Made by a program: the position numbers and the translations under genes | In this document: positions 23,031 to 34,068 of the stretch, piece by piece | Layout: every line of letters begins with the position of its first letter | Position numbering within the stretch: position 1 is the first letter of the stretch | Source of the DNA: Actinostola sp. cb2023 | Lineage: Eukaryota > Cnidaria > Anthozoa > Actiniaria > Actinostolidae | DNA length: 64,000 bases | Reading direction: 5' to 3' | NCBI GenBank assembly: GCA_033675265.1 | Contig: JAUJYZ010000045.1 | Span: 186,001-250,000 of the forward strand | The notes under the pieces: generated by a model | Told to the model about the DNA's origin: nothing | Seen by the model: the letters and a program-made list of their open reading frames with translations, nothing else | Database searches by the model: none

Positions 23031-23325
23031 ACTATATATAGCTAATTGCATAATCGTTGTCGGGTTGAAAATCATGAAAGCTATGACCAAAAGGATTTCT
23101 GGGAAATTAAAACTCTCAAATAACATCGTCAAATCATCGACTTTTTTATCCAGACTTGTAGGATCTTAGTTAAATAGCTCATATATTTTCAAATCTACGA
23201 GAACATTGAATATATCTGCCTGTAATGCAGGTCATGAACTGATTTCCCATCCATTCTTGCGGTCTCAGCTTTTATGATTTATGATTTTCAACCCGACAAC
23301 AATTATGCAATTAGCTATATATGGG
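23031..23325. mobile_element. MITE family A, copy 1
   Basis: Terminal inverted repeats tagctaattgcataatcgtt and complement (about 45-50 bp) flank a 200 bp interior with ctatgaccaaaaggatttct. A second copy in the same orientation lies at 58,024-58,296 (ctatgcctaaaaggaatgct). No coding. Superfamily not assigned. Confidence 0.7.
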
Positions 23326-23337
23326 TAATTATATATA

Positions 23338-23616
23338 CAGTCAATGTCATTAAGGTTGTCCACCTCGGAAAACTGAGCACATTTACACATTTGCACATTT
23401 GCACATTCCCAACATCACGTGTATATTCGTTTTGCGCACGTGGAACCCAGAGTCAATAGATTCAGTAGAAGTATACTGCCATAAGAATGCCGCGGCCTTA
23501 TACAGAAGATTTTAGGTGGAGAGTTGTATTTCAGCGCTTGTAAAAGTGCAAATGTGTAAAAGTGCAAATGTGTAAATGTGCTTTTCCGAGGTGGGCAACC
23601 TTAATGACATTGACTG
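23338..23616. mobile_element. Tc1/mariner-type MITE with a relic transposase start
   Basis: About 70 bp terminal inverted repeats (cagtcaatgtcattaaggtt and complement) are flanked by TA. Inside, 23487-23543 encodes MPRPYTEDFRWRVVFQRL-stop, the opening of a Tc1/mariner transposase helix-turn-helix domain. This is direct evidence that the 279 bp element arose by internal deletion of an autonomous Tc1/mariner copy. Confidence 0.8.
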
Positions 23617-23619
23617 TAT

Positions 23620-25080
23620 AGTACATACCTGTATCATGTACTATTTTATAGAATCCCATAGCTCATATGAAACTCGCGCGCTGATTGGCTGAGAAGCAAA
23701 CCGGATGAGAGGGTATTCAGCGTGGAATTGGGTGCTTTGCAAACCGGATGCAATAGGTATTTAGCGTGGAATTCCGAGATGAAAGCGAGGCTGTGGCTAA
23801 GATACGATATACGCGTACAAAGGATGGATTGAGAGTTGAGGTCAAATCAATATTTTAGCTTTGTTTGCTCTCATTTTTCATTTGTAAAATTCATTTTCAT
23901 CGAAGTGAAATTAATGTCACAAACACAGAGTACTGAAAAATCTTTACGCTTTTTCAGTTGTACTTCAAGTGTCTTCTCAACTTAAGCTTAAATATAAACT
24001 GAACACGAAAGCAAAGCAAATCGTTTTGAATCTGGCTTTAGCATCTCTAGCACTAAATATAATCGATGTAAATAAATCTATTAAAGCGAGATGAGAATCG
24101 ATGTTTGAAAGAGAGACCACGAAGTACAACGACAGCAAATCATGGCGAACGACATTTTCAGACCGGCTGATAAAGCAACCACAATCTAATAGATTAAGCC
24201 AACAGATAAACAACAAAATCAGTCCAATTTAATTCAGCATTTACACCTAGCAAAATCTGTACCTGTAATCATACAAAACTGCAAATTTATCCCGTGTTCC
24301 AGTTGTGTTCTCTTTGCTTGTCAGTCGATCGGCTGCCTTTTACTTTGAGCCTTGTGTACTTGTTAAATGTACAAGTCATGTAGCTTCACTCACTGAATCA
24401 GAGCTATCGCCTCTGCATCTTCAGTTATCAATAAATATGGCTTTGAAAGAACTATTTTGCCTGAGAATCTTCAGCATTCAGTAAGGTAGTTCACAAATCC
24501 ATCAATGTCCTGTGAAATGTTGAAGTTCACTAGATTCAACTTCTCATGCAAGCGGCACTCAGTTCTCTGATCGGATTGAAAGCAACAAGAAACGGTCAGT
24601 TGAGAAAATTTGAACGATTTATTTAAGTCTTATGAGGATAGAATAAGTACGTATTTTCGTGTATTTCCAATTAACTTCTTTGTTAACTGAATAACATCAG
24701 AAAAGCATACTTACAGGTTTGACAAGACTGATTCATTGATTGTGAAAACTTGAACTGAACTTCGAGCCTGTCACTGATCACTTTTAGTCTTTTTGGTTGT
24801 AAGTTTTCGTTAACTATGAACTGGTTATCCATATCTAAATCTATGGCTGTGTTTCTGTTGTAGATTGACCCTAAATCTAGACGTTAAAACGACTGAAGAA
24901 AACAACTTTTGTCTTCAAGTTCATGCAGATAAACTGATTTTAGTATTCAATTTTGCTTGATTCCTATTGGCTAGCGTAGCGAAAGACTGAACACTGCACT
25001 GGCTTTCTTAGCGACGCGCGATATAGCGACACAAGATTGTCTAAAAACTATATATTTTTCAAAACAAAGAGAACGCTATG
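23620..25080. other. No gene seen; intron of the 18.9-25.6 kb gene
   Basis: No supported exon. The stretch contains a repeated aaaccggatg...gcgtggaatt pair (23,700-23,775) but no coding pattern on either strand. Confidence 0.4.
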
Positions 25081-25091
25081 GGATTCAAGGA

Positions 25092-25229
25092 AAATTCATT
25101 GGCTCGACTCGTGAATTCCACGTTGAATTCACAAGAAAAGGCGATATCGCACTCGTCGCTTCGCGACTTGTGCGTTATCGCCTTTTCTCGTGAATTCAAC
25201 GTGGAATTCACGAGTCAGCCAATGAATTT
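25092..25229. repeat. Near-perfect 138 bp palindrome
   Basis: Arms aaattcattggctcgactcg and complement continue through gaattccacgttgaattcac and ggcgataacgcac. The apex is tcgtcgcttcgcgac. It lies in the intron next to the first recognised exon of the 18.9-25.6 kb gene. Confidence 0.85.
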
Positions 25230-25960
25230 ACCTATAGAATTACCCACATATATAATTAGAGGACATTTTTACTTACCCCGCTTTTACCAAGTCGTGTAAT
25301 ATTTAAAAAAAGGATGTCTTGCTTGGAGTTTGAAGAAAAGAAGTGCCCAGTCAGGCACTCTCATGCTGGAGAGCAACATTTGGTACTGATCAGCAGAAAA
25401 TAACTCAGTCAGGCAATTAGATGTTCCTTTGGTCTTGCAAATTGAATCTGCAATTTCTGACAGCATTGTCCTAACAGATTCCTGTTGTTCCCCTGAGCCA
25501 TGCATCAGCATGTTTCCCAGTATAGAGCCAACAGACTCCCTGTAGGAATCACAAACATCACTCATGGCAGAATACCTTGACCTTATTTTTTTCTTTAAAT
25601 GTAAATCTGGCGATAATAAGTTAGATTTATCCAGTTATGTAACATATTGTAACAGTTGTACTCGTAACTCGAAATCAGGCCTTAACCTTAATTTACTTAG
25701 CTCCAAAACTTCTCTTTTCAGGGATTCTTTTTTTGTTAGAATTGTTCCCTTATGGAATTCTTTGTCAATTGATATTAAGTCTTGTACATCTGTTGGATCC
25801 TTTAAAAGTAAGCTTAAATCACTGTATCATAATAGATTAATTACTGTTTTTGACCCTGATAATGTCCGTACCTATAAGATAGTCTGTCCTAAGTATCGAC
25901 ACATTAATGTCATGTCTGTTTGTAGATGTTAGTTTATATATAGCTTATTTTTCACCTTAA

Positions 25961-26624
25961 GGTGACTCCAACATAATTGCGAGTGCATTCTGTGATTTTT
26001 TAAACTCGCTCGTATCGCGTCAAAAACACTCGGATATTTCTGCATTTAACACATGTAATAACTCAAACATGTAGGTTTTTAAGGGTGTATTCAAAATTTT
26101 ATTTTTCAGTCGCGTTTGCCGTTACGGGCCGATTTTCTAACAGTGGTTTTTCATAATATTGTCCTCCTGTTCGCTCAAAAATCGTACGATTTCTACGAAA
26201 CTTCAGATTCTTGTTAAATAGATTTTCATAATTTTGTCTGCCGGGTTTAAAAAAAATCTCTCGACTGCAAGTTGCGCGGCCTAAAAGCTGACCATAAAAA
26301 TAATGCCGCGCAACTTGCAGTCGAGAGATTTTTTTTAAACCCGGCAGACAGAATTATGACAATCTATTTAACAAGAATCTGAAGTTTCGTAGAAATCGTA
26401 CGATTTTTGAGCGAACAGGAGGACAATATTATGAAAAACCACTGTTAGAAAATCGGCCCGTAACGGCAAACGCGACTGAAAAATAAAAATTTGAAAACAC
26501 CCTTAAAAGCCTATATGTTTGAGTTATTACATGTGTTAAATGCAGAAATATCCGAGTGTTTTTGACGCGATACGAGCGAGTTAAAAATATTACAAAATGC
26601 ACTCGCAATTATGTTGGAGTCACC
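25961..26624. mobile_element. 664 bp fold-back element with TTAA target duplication
   Basis: Arms of about 320 bp are almost exact reverse complements (ggtgactccaacataattgc at the left, its complement at the right), separated by a loop of about 24 bp around 26,281-26,304. TTAA flanks both ends (25957-25960 and 26625-26628). TTAA targeting is known for piggyBac and Kolobok superfamilies. No coding. Confidence 0.9.
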
Positions 26625-26877
26625 TTAAGTGAATTTATATTCATATATATTACTTTTTCATATATATATTTTTCATATTGGGAATTCATCAGGGGTCGGG
26701 TATACTAGGTTATAAGGGACTTTAAGCATCGAGAACGCGGACGGCGACGGGGACGCCAACAGCCGTAAAAAGACTGGGGAGAGAACGCCGTGGTGGCGGG
26801 AATTATAAACGTTAAGCAGCCCTGACAGAACGTCGTTCATGAAAAGTTAGGTACGGGTTTGTCCATTGTTTATCGGT

Positions 26878-28046
26878 ATGTCTTCACTGAAAGAAGTTCG
26901 CAATCAACTTTTGATTATCCACGATGAAGGTGTGATAAACGACGAGGAACTTCTACTCCTGTACGATGTAAACAAGTCCAATAATCACGACCTGCCTTAC
27001 GATTGTTATCGTGGTTTTGACTTCGATGATTTGGAAGATGACGAGTGTTTGTCGGAGTTTCGCTTCTACAAGCACGACTTACCACGTCTAGCTGAAGTAT
27101 TGGAGATACCTGAAGTAGTGGAGTGCTATCAAAGAAGCATTTGTAGCGGATTGGAGGCGCTTTGTATTTTTCTAAAGAGACATAGCTATCCTTGTCGATA
27201 TTCCGACATGGTACCTCGATTTGGGAAATCTGTCCCGGTGTTATGCATGATAAACAACTACATGATCGACTACATCTACCAGTCACACAGTCACAGAATT
27301 TTACAGTGGAATGATAACATACTTAACCCTCATTCGTTGGAAATATACAGTAATGCCATAACAGCTAAAGGATCCCCCTTAGATAACTGTTTCGGCTTTA
27401 TTGACGGAACAGTGAGACCAATAAGTAAGCCTGGCCAAAATCAAAGAGTCGTATACAATGGCCACAAAAGGGTCCATGGAATCAAATTTCAATCTGTGGC
27501 ACTACCAAATGGTATTGTTGGAAACATGTATGGACCAGTAGGTAAGATAATGGAATATGAAATGAATATTTAATAATAAAATCATTAATAATCTATAAAT
27601 GTTTTTCTGTGTTATCTTTTGTCCTAGAGGGTAGACGACATGATGCTGGCATGCTTGCGGATTCAAATCTTCTTCAATATATTCAACGTTATGCTTTTTC
27701 ACCTGGGCCTGTTGCTCGTCCACTGTGTGTTTATGGAGACCCTGCATACCCAATGCGGGTACACCTCCAAGCCCCTTTCAGGAATGTGGTACTCACCCCA
27801 CAGATGGTAAACTACAATAAGGCTATGAGCTCTGTCAGAGTCTCAGTAGAATGGCTATTTGGTGATATAGTGGAGTACTTCAAGTTTGTAGATTTCAAAA
27901 AGAACCTCAAGATTGGCCTGTCTACTGTAGGAAGGATGTACATTGTCTGTGCCTTATTAAGAAATGCATTGACATGCTTATATGGCAATACAACCTCTCT
28001 TTTTTTTGATCTGGAGTCTCCCACCTTGGAAGAATACTTTGCTTAA
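26878..28046 (+). CDS. PIF/Harbinger transposase (DDE), two exons
   Basis: Exons 26878-27541 and 27628-28046 flank an 86 bp GT-AG intron; joined they give 360 codons without a stop (junction MYGPV-EGRRHDAGM). The DDE catalytic triad is visible: GFIDGT in exon 1, YGDPAYP and VSVEWLFG in exon 2. The N-terminal part has the usual acidic helix-rich region (DFDDLEDDECLSEFRFYKHD). The start is the ATG of MSSLKEVRN; the frame extends upstream without an ATG. It would cut and paste the element at 3 bp targets together with its Myb-like partner. The gene looks intact, unlike its partner. Confidence 0.9.
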
Positions 28047-28619
28047 GTCGAGGGACAGAATGCTTGGCTGAGAGGGAGAGAGAGAGTTGAGTTGAGAGAG
28101 AGGGAGAGTTGAGATTAGAGAGTTGAGTTATAGATAGATCGATAGATAGATAGATATATAGAGAGAATATTATAATAGTATAGAGAGTTAACCATGTTCC
28201 TTGATTACAAGGCATTCACTTTTGGGATTTAATTTAATTTGGAGTCATAATGGAGGATTGTTCTAAGGTTAGGTTTAGGGTTTTATGGTGGGTAAGTTAA
28301 GTGTATAGGTTAGTTGTAAAGTATCAAACTGAAAGGAAGTGAATGAAGAAACCAAAACAATGGACTAAAAAAATTAAACCAGTGGAAAATTTCAAACCAC
28401 ATCTAATTCATACAAAATTATTTTTAACTGAATTACCCCCTCTACCACCACCACCATCCAGCCCCAAATGTAATGAATTCTTGCCTATTAATTATCACAA
28501 AGTCAAGAAAAACAGATTTATTAAGCCACCTAAATTTATAATATATGACTTTGTATATGTCTCAACATAATGAAGAACATCAAAAGCAAAATAAATGTAT
28601 ACTATTGTATCAACTTTAA

Positions 28620-29472
28620 CTAAACTCAACATGTGTTTATTTTGTTTACTTTTTTTTGGCAAACTCTTGCAACACTGCCACTAGTGCCTGACTTTGCTGC
28701 TGTTGCTGCTACATTATAGTCATCTGCATCTGGGTTAGCTGCTGTAGCTGTTGATGTTGCTGTTGCTGGAGGTTAGTAAACATGGTTGGTTGCTGTTCTT
28801 GTTGATGGATCAATTGCTGTGTCATTTCTTCTTGTCGTTTTCCTTGGGCACACTGCTCCTGCTTCTTTAGTTCTAACTCTTCTTTCCTGATTTTCAATTA
28901 TTTTTCAGACTTGTCCTTAAGATATGCTATGGTCTCTGTTCCAGATCTCCTTGCTTTTTTTTCCTTTTTTTCTGGCTCTCCACTACTATCATCACTAAAC
29001 AATCTCTTTTTTGTTTCTCCAACTTTCTCCAAAGCCTTGGCTCTCATATCTTCCGCTTGCTTTTTCTCCTTCTCTAAGTTGGATTTTTTTTCCTCAGTCA
29101 TCATTTGGTGATCCCTCTCTGCTGTCTCAGCTTTCTCGCATATTTCTTCCACCCCTAATTCCAACTCTGAGGGCTCATCAATTGCTATGCCACTGGCCTT
29201 GACTTCTTCTGCTACCTTTTTTTGTGTTTCTTTATTAGAACCAAGTTTACACGATCCCTTACGGACCTCACAGAAACTGAGAATCGAGGAGTAGATAATG
29301 CATTTAAGTTGATGCTAATTTCTTCCCACAATTTAGATCTCTCTCTACTTCCCTTTGGCTGGCGATAGGGATCAACACTTAGAACTTCTCTCACTAGGAT
29401 AATATCGTGATCCTGTGACCAGTACATTGGAGTATTCCTTAAACAATTAAGAATAAAGTTAAGTGAGACCAT
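28620..29472 (-). pseudogene. Harbinger Myb/SANT-like partner protein, broken
   Basis: 29472-29212 encodes MVSLNFILN, then a Myb/SANT-like helix set (WSQDHDIILVREVL ... RSKLWEEISINLN ... SVRSVRDRV). A seven-T run at 29217-29223 shifts the frame; VAEEVKASGIAIDEPSELE continues it into 29164-28898 (Lys/Glu-rich coiled coil, EKKSNLEKEKKQAEDMRAK). An in-frame TAA (about 28,897) and a TAG (about 28,709) interrupt the Gln-rich tail, which ends ALVAVLQEFAKKK. In active Harbingers this protein binds the element ends and brings the transposase to the nucleus. Confidence 0.7.
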
Positions 29473-29741
29473 GCCAGCACAGGGTCACCTTTCAATGTAA
29501 ACTATACAACATTAATAACCCTGCCCAAATTAGACTACTGGGTCACTTTTTAGTGTTAACCATTGGTTCGTTTAATTCACCTAGCCGAGCAAATGAACCA
29601 CAATACCAGTCTCAGCAATGTCTGTAATTGCAGTGTAATGCCTCTTTTTTGTTAACTATTGATATATTATTTACCTATTATTTTGTACCATTGTTGTGTT
29701 ATCTCGGGGCCCCTGCCCCTCCTGCCAGGATTAGCCACAGC

Positions 29742-29771
29742 CAGGAGCCCATAAGTACTTATGGGCTCCTG
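29742..29771. repeat. 30 bp perfect palindrome with 7 bp flanking duplication
   Basis: CAGGAGCCCATAAGT is followed directly by its reverse complement. The flanks read CCACAGC on both sides (29735-29741 and 29772-29778). The 15 bases are identical to the termini of the 1.9 kb element at 55,612-57,518, which also has a 7 bp duplication. Confidence 0.9.
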
Positions 29772-30850
29772 CCACAGCTAAATGGCAGTGTTAAACAACG
29801 ATTAAAGATTAAAGATACCTAAATAACTTGCAAAATTAAACTAATTTGAATATGTTTGTGTAAGAAAGAAGATAAATAAATTTATAATTATAGAATTACT
29901 TATATAAGTATATAAGCTTAATAAGCTTAATTAAGTCTAAATGCAGCTGGCCTGAGATAACGAGCCACGAAGATACTCGCTTTCAAAAGTGGCTATGCAT
30001 TGTGTAGTTACACCCACAGTGCACTATTTAAAGATATATATTACCTTAATTATATTTGAATCCTTAATACATATGGAAGTGAAAGGAAATAATTGATATC
30101 CGTACATTCATACTGTGATGTTTATCGACTGGCGCGACAAATAAATTAAATGATGACATGTGCTAGCAGGCAGATAACAACAAATTTTCCTTTGAAATTG
30201 TTATGAATTCCCTATAAACTGTTTGCCTTTTGAGTGATTCAATTCTCGAGCTCAATAACAACATTTCGGCGATTAAATCACTGAGCTAAGCTTTATATTT
30301 GTTTGCACTCACATGTTAATCGACTTGTTGATCAGCGTTTCGACGTTTCTGTTTAAAACAAACCATTATAACAGTGAATAATCTCACATAATCAAAGAAA
30401 ACAAGCCATGAAAGGTATCTGAACGTGTATTGTTGGGTTATTTAGCATTAAAATAGCAAAGAAAGCAAAAAAAATACTCACGTTCTCAGACAACGTGCCA
30501 AACCGTCTTCTCACGTCGGGACCGAACGTCGAACGTCAAAATATTTCCCGCCAGTCATGCGCAGTTCATTATTTGGATTTTCCCTGAGCGTCTGGCATCC
30601 CCGTCGCCGTCCGCGTTCTCGATGCTTAAAGTCCCTATATTCTTATTGGGTGGGACGTGGTGTAAAGTATTTTAAAGGGGACTGCGTATCCTATTGTACA
30701 ACACCTGCCTTATGGGCGAATCTTGAAAATAAATAAATAATAATAACTAGACCCTGTTAGCAGGGTTCACTCGTGCCCTGGTGCCGGATTGAGCCAGTAC
30801 ATGCTAAGGACCAGAGTAGAATTGGGATCCCTGTGGAAGTGTCAGTGTGG

Positions 30851-30993
30851 GGGCTTTCTCAGTATATCACCGTCCTGAATTCCTGAAAATTTGAATAACA
30901 ATAGTTCATATTGTTGTATGCCTCGTTCTACAAAGAGTTCTTGATTTGAATAACAAAGGTTTTTCAGGATAGTGATATACTGAGAAAGAGCCC
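30851..30993. mobile_element. 143 bp MITE-like inverted repeat
   Basis: gggctttctcagtatatcac at the left and gtgatatactgagaaagagccc at the right, with tcctgaa/ttcagga continuing the arms. No coding. Confidence 0.7.
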
Positions 30994-32224
30994 GTATATA
31001 CGAGTTTAATTTTTGCTTGAAAGCTTCCCTTTTCTACCTGGAACCAGCACATGTCGCAGTTATCTTTCGTGATCAATGCGGTATGTTTTATATTTCGCTC
31101 TTAGAGTGAAAATATTTGAACATTTTAAAAGTAAAATCAAGAGACCATTATCTTGGTATATAAAAATGTATTCAACGAGTAAAGTTCAATGATTGATAGT
31201 TGTTGTCGGTCGATTTTTCATTTAGACTTCGAAATATAAAATACCATAAATATAAGCTTGTGGTTTCCTTTCTAGTAGAACACATAGACATCCAGCTATT
31301 CGTGTGCTTATCTTCTTGGACGATAAGGATTTTCACTGAATGTTCGTGTGTGTCAGTTGTATAATTGGGCTTCCTGTGGTTACAGGTAGCCCATACGTAG
31401 AAATCAGTGGATCGTGACGTCTTTGGATTTTCGTTCCATTGGATCAGGAATGAGCTCTGATAAAGCCTTCAAAGGGTATGAGATTCTCAAAAATGTCTTC
31501 ACAACAGTAGTCTGAAAATTAAAGAACAAATTGGTGTAGAAATTTGAGCAAGAAATTGTGGTTTTGAGTGGTTTTGAGCGATTCGAAAATCTTGGTTCAA
31601 TCGGTCATTGTATAGTATTGTGTATGAGTTTGTTTATTGTTTCTCAAAAGCATTACTAGAAATAAAGAATAATAGTTGTTGAAGTTCCCTGTGTAGTTTT
31701 CTTGAGGTTTTGAATTGTATTTATTCGATGATGGGTCAGTTGTCTTGTGAATTTTGATGTGTTGACTAGTGCTGAACGGCGACCAATGAAGGGGATGCCT
31801 GGGCTCTGACTTGTTGCTTTTATATACCTCGTCTTTTTATCCTTCATTGGGCCAACACATTTAATTTCGCCACTTTTTAACATTGCGCTTGTGCGAGACA
31901 ATTCAGTAGTACAAAATTCCCTTCCTTTCGACACACCAGCCTACACACCAGCTTTGACGTGACAATATCATGTGCTAAGTGTTTTGGATTTGTCAAAGTC
32001 CCACATCGATTACGAGAAAGATAAATTTTTGTATATAAATGGTTCCAATACATTTACGCTTGATGGAGATACTAGGCCCCGGTACTAGGCGTTGCAAACT
32101 TTCAACCCTTGCCCTCCCCATTCGCTGATCCCCAACCCTCTCCCCTATTTATATTTGGGTCTCGATAGCATGTGACATTCCTGACATTTTCTGACATTGA
32201 AAAAAAAAAAATACGCGTTGGATT
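30994..32224. other. No supported gene
   Basis: A 92-codon minus-strand open stretch at 31656-31934 begins with a non-ATG codon and shows no recognisable motif. The rest is AT-rich. A CGTGC...GGCCTACGGCC...GCACG palindrome sits at about 32,229-32,260. Confidence 0.4.
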
Positions 32225-32749
32225 TTATAACTCGTGCTGCGGCCTACGGCCTGGGCACGAGTAATAATAAAAAACTGTCTGACATTGACCTATAATAGCC
32301 TTCTTCTTCTTCGTATGGCCAATGGGACTAGTCTTAATATCAGTAATGTTTGGGCCTTTAGATGAAGGAGTATCATGTCTGGGCAAATTGGCTTCTTGGT
32401 TCTCATCATTCCCCCCAGATGACAACTTTCCAGGGCCAGAGAGGCTTGTTTGAGAATTGGCGCCAAAATTTGCATCTTCGATAGAAGCCCCATTGATGCA
32501 GTTCTTTACACATTCGAACAAACTAGAATCTAAAAATGCCGCCCTTTTCCGCCGTCGCTGTACACACTGAGTTCTCGAGTAGCCACACAACAAATTTCGC
32601 TGGGAAAACGATTAAACACAGCATTCTTTGCAAAGTCTCTTGGTCTAACTCAAGCAAAGTGATTTTGTCAAAGCAAACCAGCTCTTCAGAGTATCGAGGG
32701 TAGCAGCAACAACCCGAATACACTCGATCTTACGAGATGCTTCTTCCAT
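32225..32749 (-). pseudogene. Unassigned protein fragment in three frames
   Basis: An ATG at 32749 opens MEEASRKIECIRVVAATL; the same stretch is coding-like in a second frame (LDQETLQRMLCLIVFPAKF) and then a third (RRKRAAFLDSSLFECVKNC ... NFGANSQTSLSGPGKL). I do not recognise the family. Codon-like composition across shifting frames suggests a decayed first exon, but chance is not excluded. Confidence 0.3.
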
Positions 32750-32999
32750 CGGTAGTCGGCGCCAACACTCAAAACTTACAAAGAGCATCATATTCAACTT
32801 GAATTTCCCGCTCTAGTAAAGCATTAACTTTAAAAAAATGGCACGTACAAACCACAGTACTCAGTACAGTACTGTAGAGTACTGTAGTTAAAATTGTACA
32901 CAACCGAAGGTCGACAATAACAAGCAGGCGTCTCTCGCTAAAGAAAGGAAGCATGGCACTAGAGTTTTACTTTTCCAGGGAGGGTAGGCAAGGGTTTAA

Positions 33000-33062
33000 T
33001 ATAAACTCTTCCACATCCCCGCTCGGCCGTTGCGGGACTGTGGAAGAGTCTAGGGTTTAATA
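33000..33062. repeat. Short hairpin
   Basis: aaactcttccacatccccgc and gcgggactgtggaagagt are reverse complements around tcggccgtt. Probably a small MITE remnant. Confidence 0.6.
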
Positions 33063-33450
33063 GGGCAGATGCTTTTCGCATTTATCGCCTTTATTTCCAA
33101 ATTAAACACAATCCATGATTAAACGAATATGTTTATTTTTCAGATTCACAGTATGCTATTCTAAAAAACGTTTTTAAACTGTATTTATTATATGAAGTTC
33201 ACGCAAGCGTAGCGTCCTCAGAGTCGTCACGCAACGCAACGTTGCTTGATCATGATTCATGAAACGAGGAATACAACGAATATACATGTGTGCATGCGCT
33301 GAAACTACGAACAAATAGCTGGATTACATTACAAGAAGGCTCAATATGCTTGCCGGTTAAGCCATACATTATATACTGTACAGTTCAATTTCGAACAGGA
33401 TATTTGTTTTAAAGCTAGCTGTAAGAATTAAAATTATCAGGTCCGGGTTC

Positions 33451-33976
33451 TTGAAAATACTAAATGGCCGGCAATCAAAATATTTCACGATTTTCAAGGA
33501 ATCATCTTAGCTTATTGAATTCAAACCCTTCTAATGCCGTGTTTACACTTGAGCGCTCTACCAAGGTACAAATCAGAAAACTATTGTTTGTGACGATTTG
33601 TACCTTGGTAGAGCGCTCAAGTGTAAACATGGCATAACTGGTTTGTTACGAATAGTTAAATCTTCAAAAATAGCAGTCTAGAAATATTTCATGATTTTCA
33701 AGGAATTATTTTAGGCTTTTAGTGTATCGAATTCAAACCAAATCATGAAATATTTTGGAATGCCATCCATTTAGTATTTTGAAGACCTTGCCGGCAGTCG
33801 CCCATCGTACGGCCATGCCAAGAAAAGAGGAACTTTTCAAATTGAAAACTATATATGACGCTCATTAGAAGCCGGAGCTTTCAACAATTCCTATCAAGGA
33901 GGGTTAGTATTTGATAAGCTAAGATGATTCCTTGAATCATGAAATATTTTGATTGCCGGCCATTTAGTATTTTCAA
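33451..33976. mobile_element. MITE with nested palindrome
   Basis: Terminal inverted repeats ttgaaaatactaaatggccg and complement continue through caatcaaaatatttca and ttcaaggaatcatcttagctta. Inside, 33534-33634 is a second palindrome (cacttgagcgctctaccaag and complement). Further diverged copies of the ends lie at about 33,680-33,790, so an older copy is nested too. No coding. Confidence 0.7.
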
Positions 33977-34068
33977 GACCTTTGACCTTTAGACACAGCG
34001 TAACCCATTTATTTACCGTAATTCTGCGGGACAAAATACCGGCTGTAAATCTTTTTTTTCTACACTTA

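Larger units (their letters stand above)
18885..25565 (-). pseudogene. Multi-exon gene of unknown family, possible RNase H-like transposase
   Basis: Minus-strand exons with GT-AG borders: about 25565-25280 (MSDVCDSYRESVGSILGN ... RVPDWALLFFK), about 22680-22500 (FSVKRLELDFDAY ... NIKLDGRPLGG), 22304-22196 (KSQVAVGIVPIGFKGKSS), 21716-21613, about 21530-21418, about 19860-19606 (HVNLCSLHCEMRNTEQLIG) and 19036-18885 (LDGIVEAALPIHRVKAYYL). Neighbouring exons join in frame (TIASCKEN-R-NKLKQLISE). One in-frame stop is seen (IDYKALLL*LAKK, about 21,500). The spaced acidic positions in KLDGRPLGG, IDYKALL and LHCEMRNTEQ could be a DDE/RNase H-like core; this is inference. The first exon is cut by a LINE at about 25,567. 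Introns hold several MITEs. Confidence 0.55.
26715..30636 (+). mobile_element. PIF/Harbinger DNA transposon, about 3.9 kb
   Basis: Terminal inverted repeats begin agggactttaagcatcgaga and extend about 38 bp (gcggacggcgacgggga). A 3 bp ATA is present at both borders (26712-26714 and 30637-30639). Two convergent genes are inside: a transposase on plus and a Myb-like gene on minus, the standard Harbinger arrangement. A purine-rich gagagaga / gatagata tract lies at about 28,070-28,165. Confidence 0.9.
25567..30745 (+). mobile_element. LINE 3' fragment carrying two nested insertions
   Basis: 25,567-25,932 encodes the C-terminal tail typical of CR1/L2-like LINE ORF2 (YVTYCNSCTRNSKSG ... RIVPLWNSLS ... 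SFKSKL). The 3' untranslated region continues after the fold-back at 26,629-26,714 and again after the Harbinger element at 30,637, ending ttatgggcgaatcttgaaaa followed by an (aaat)n tail at about 30,726-30,745. The element is 5'-truncated and cuts the first recognised exon of the 18.9-25.6 kb gene. Confidence 0.7.

Noticed and set aside
26866..26877. Earlier start of the Harbinger transposase
   Set aside because: The codon is TTG; the ATG at 26878 gives a normal start.
30764..30850. Possible tRNA-like or SINE sequence
   Set aside because: No convincing A and B boxes or cloverleaf could be drawn.
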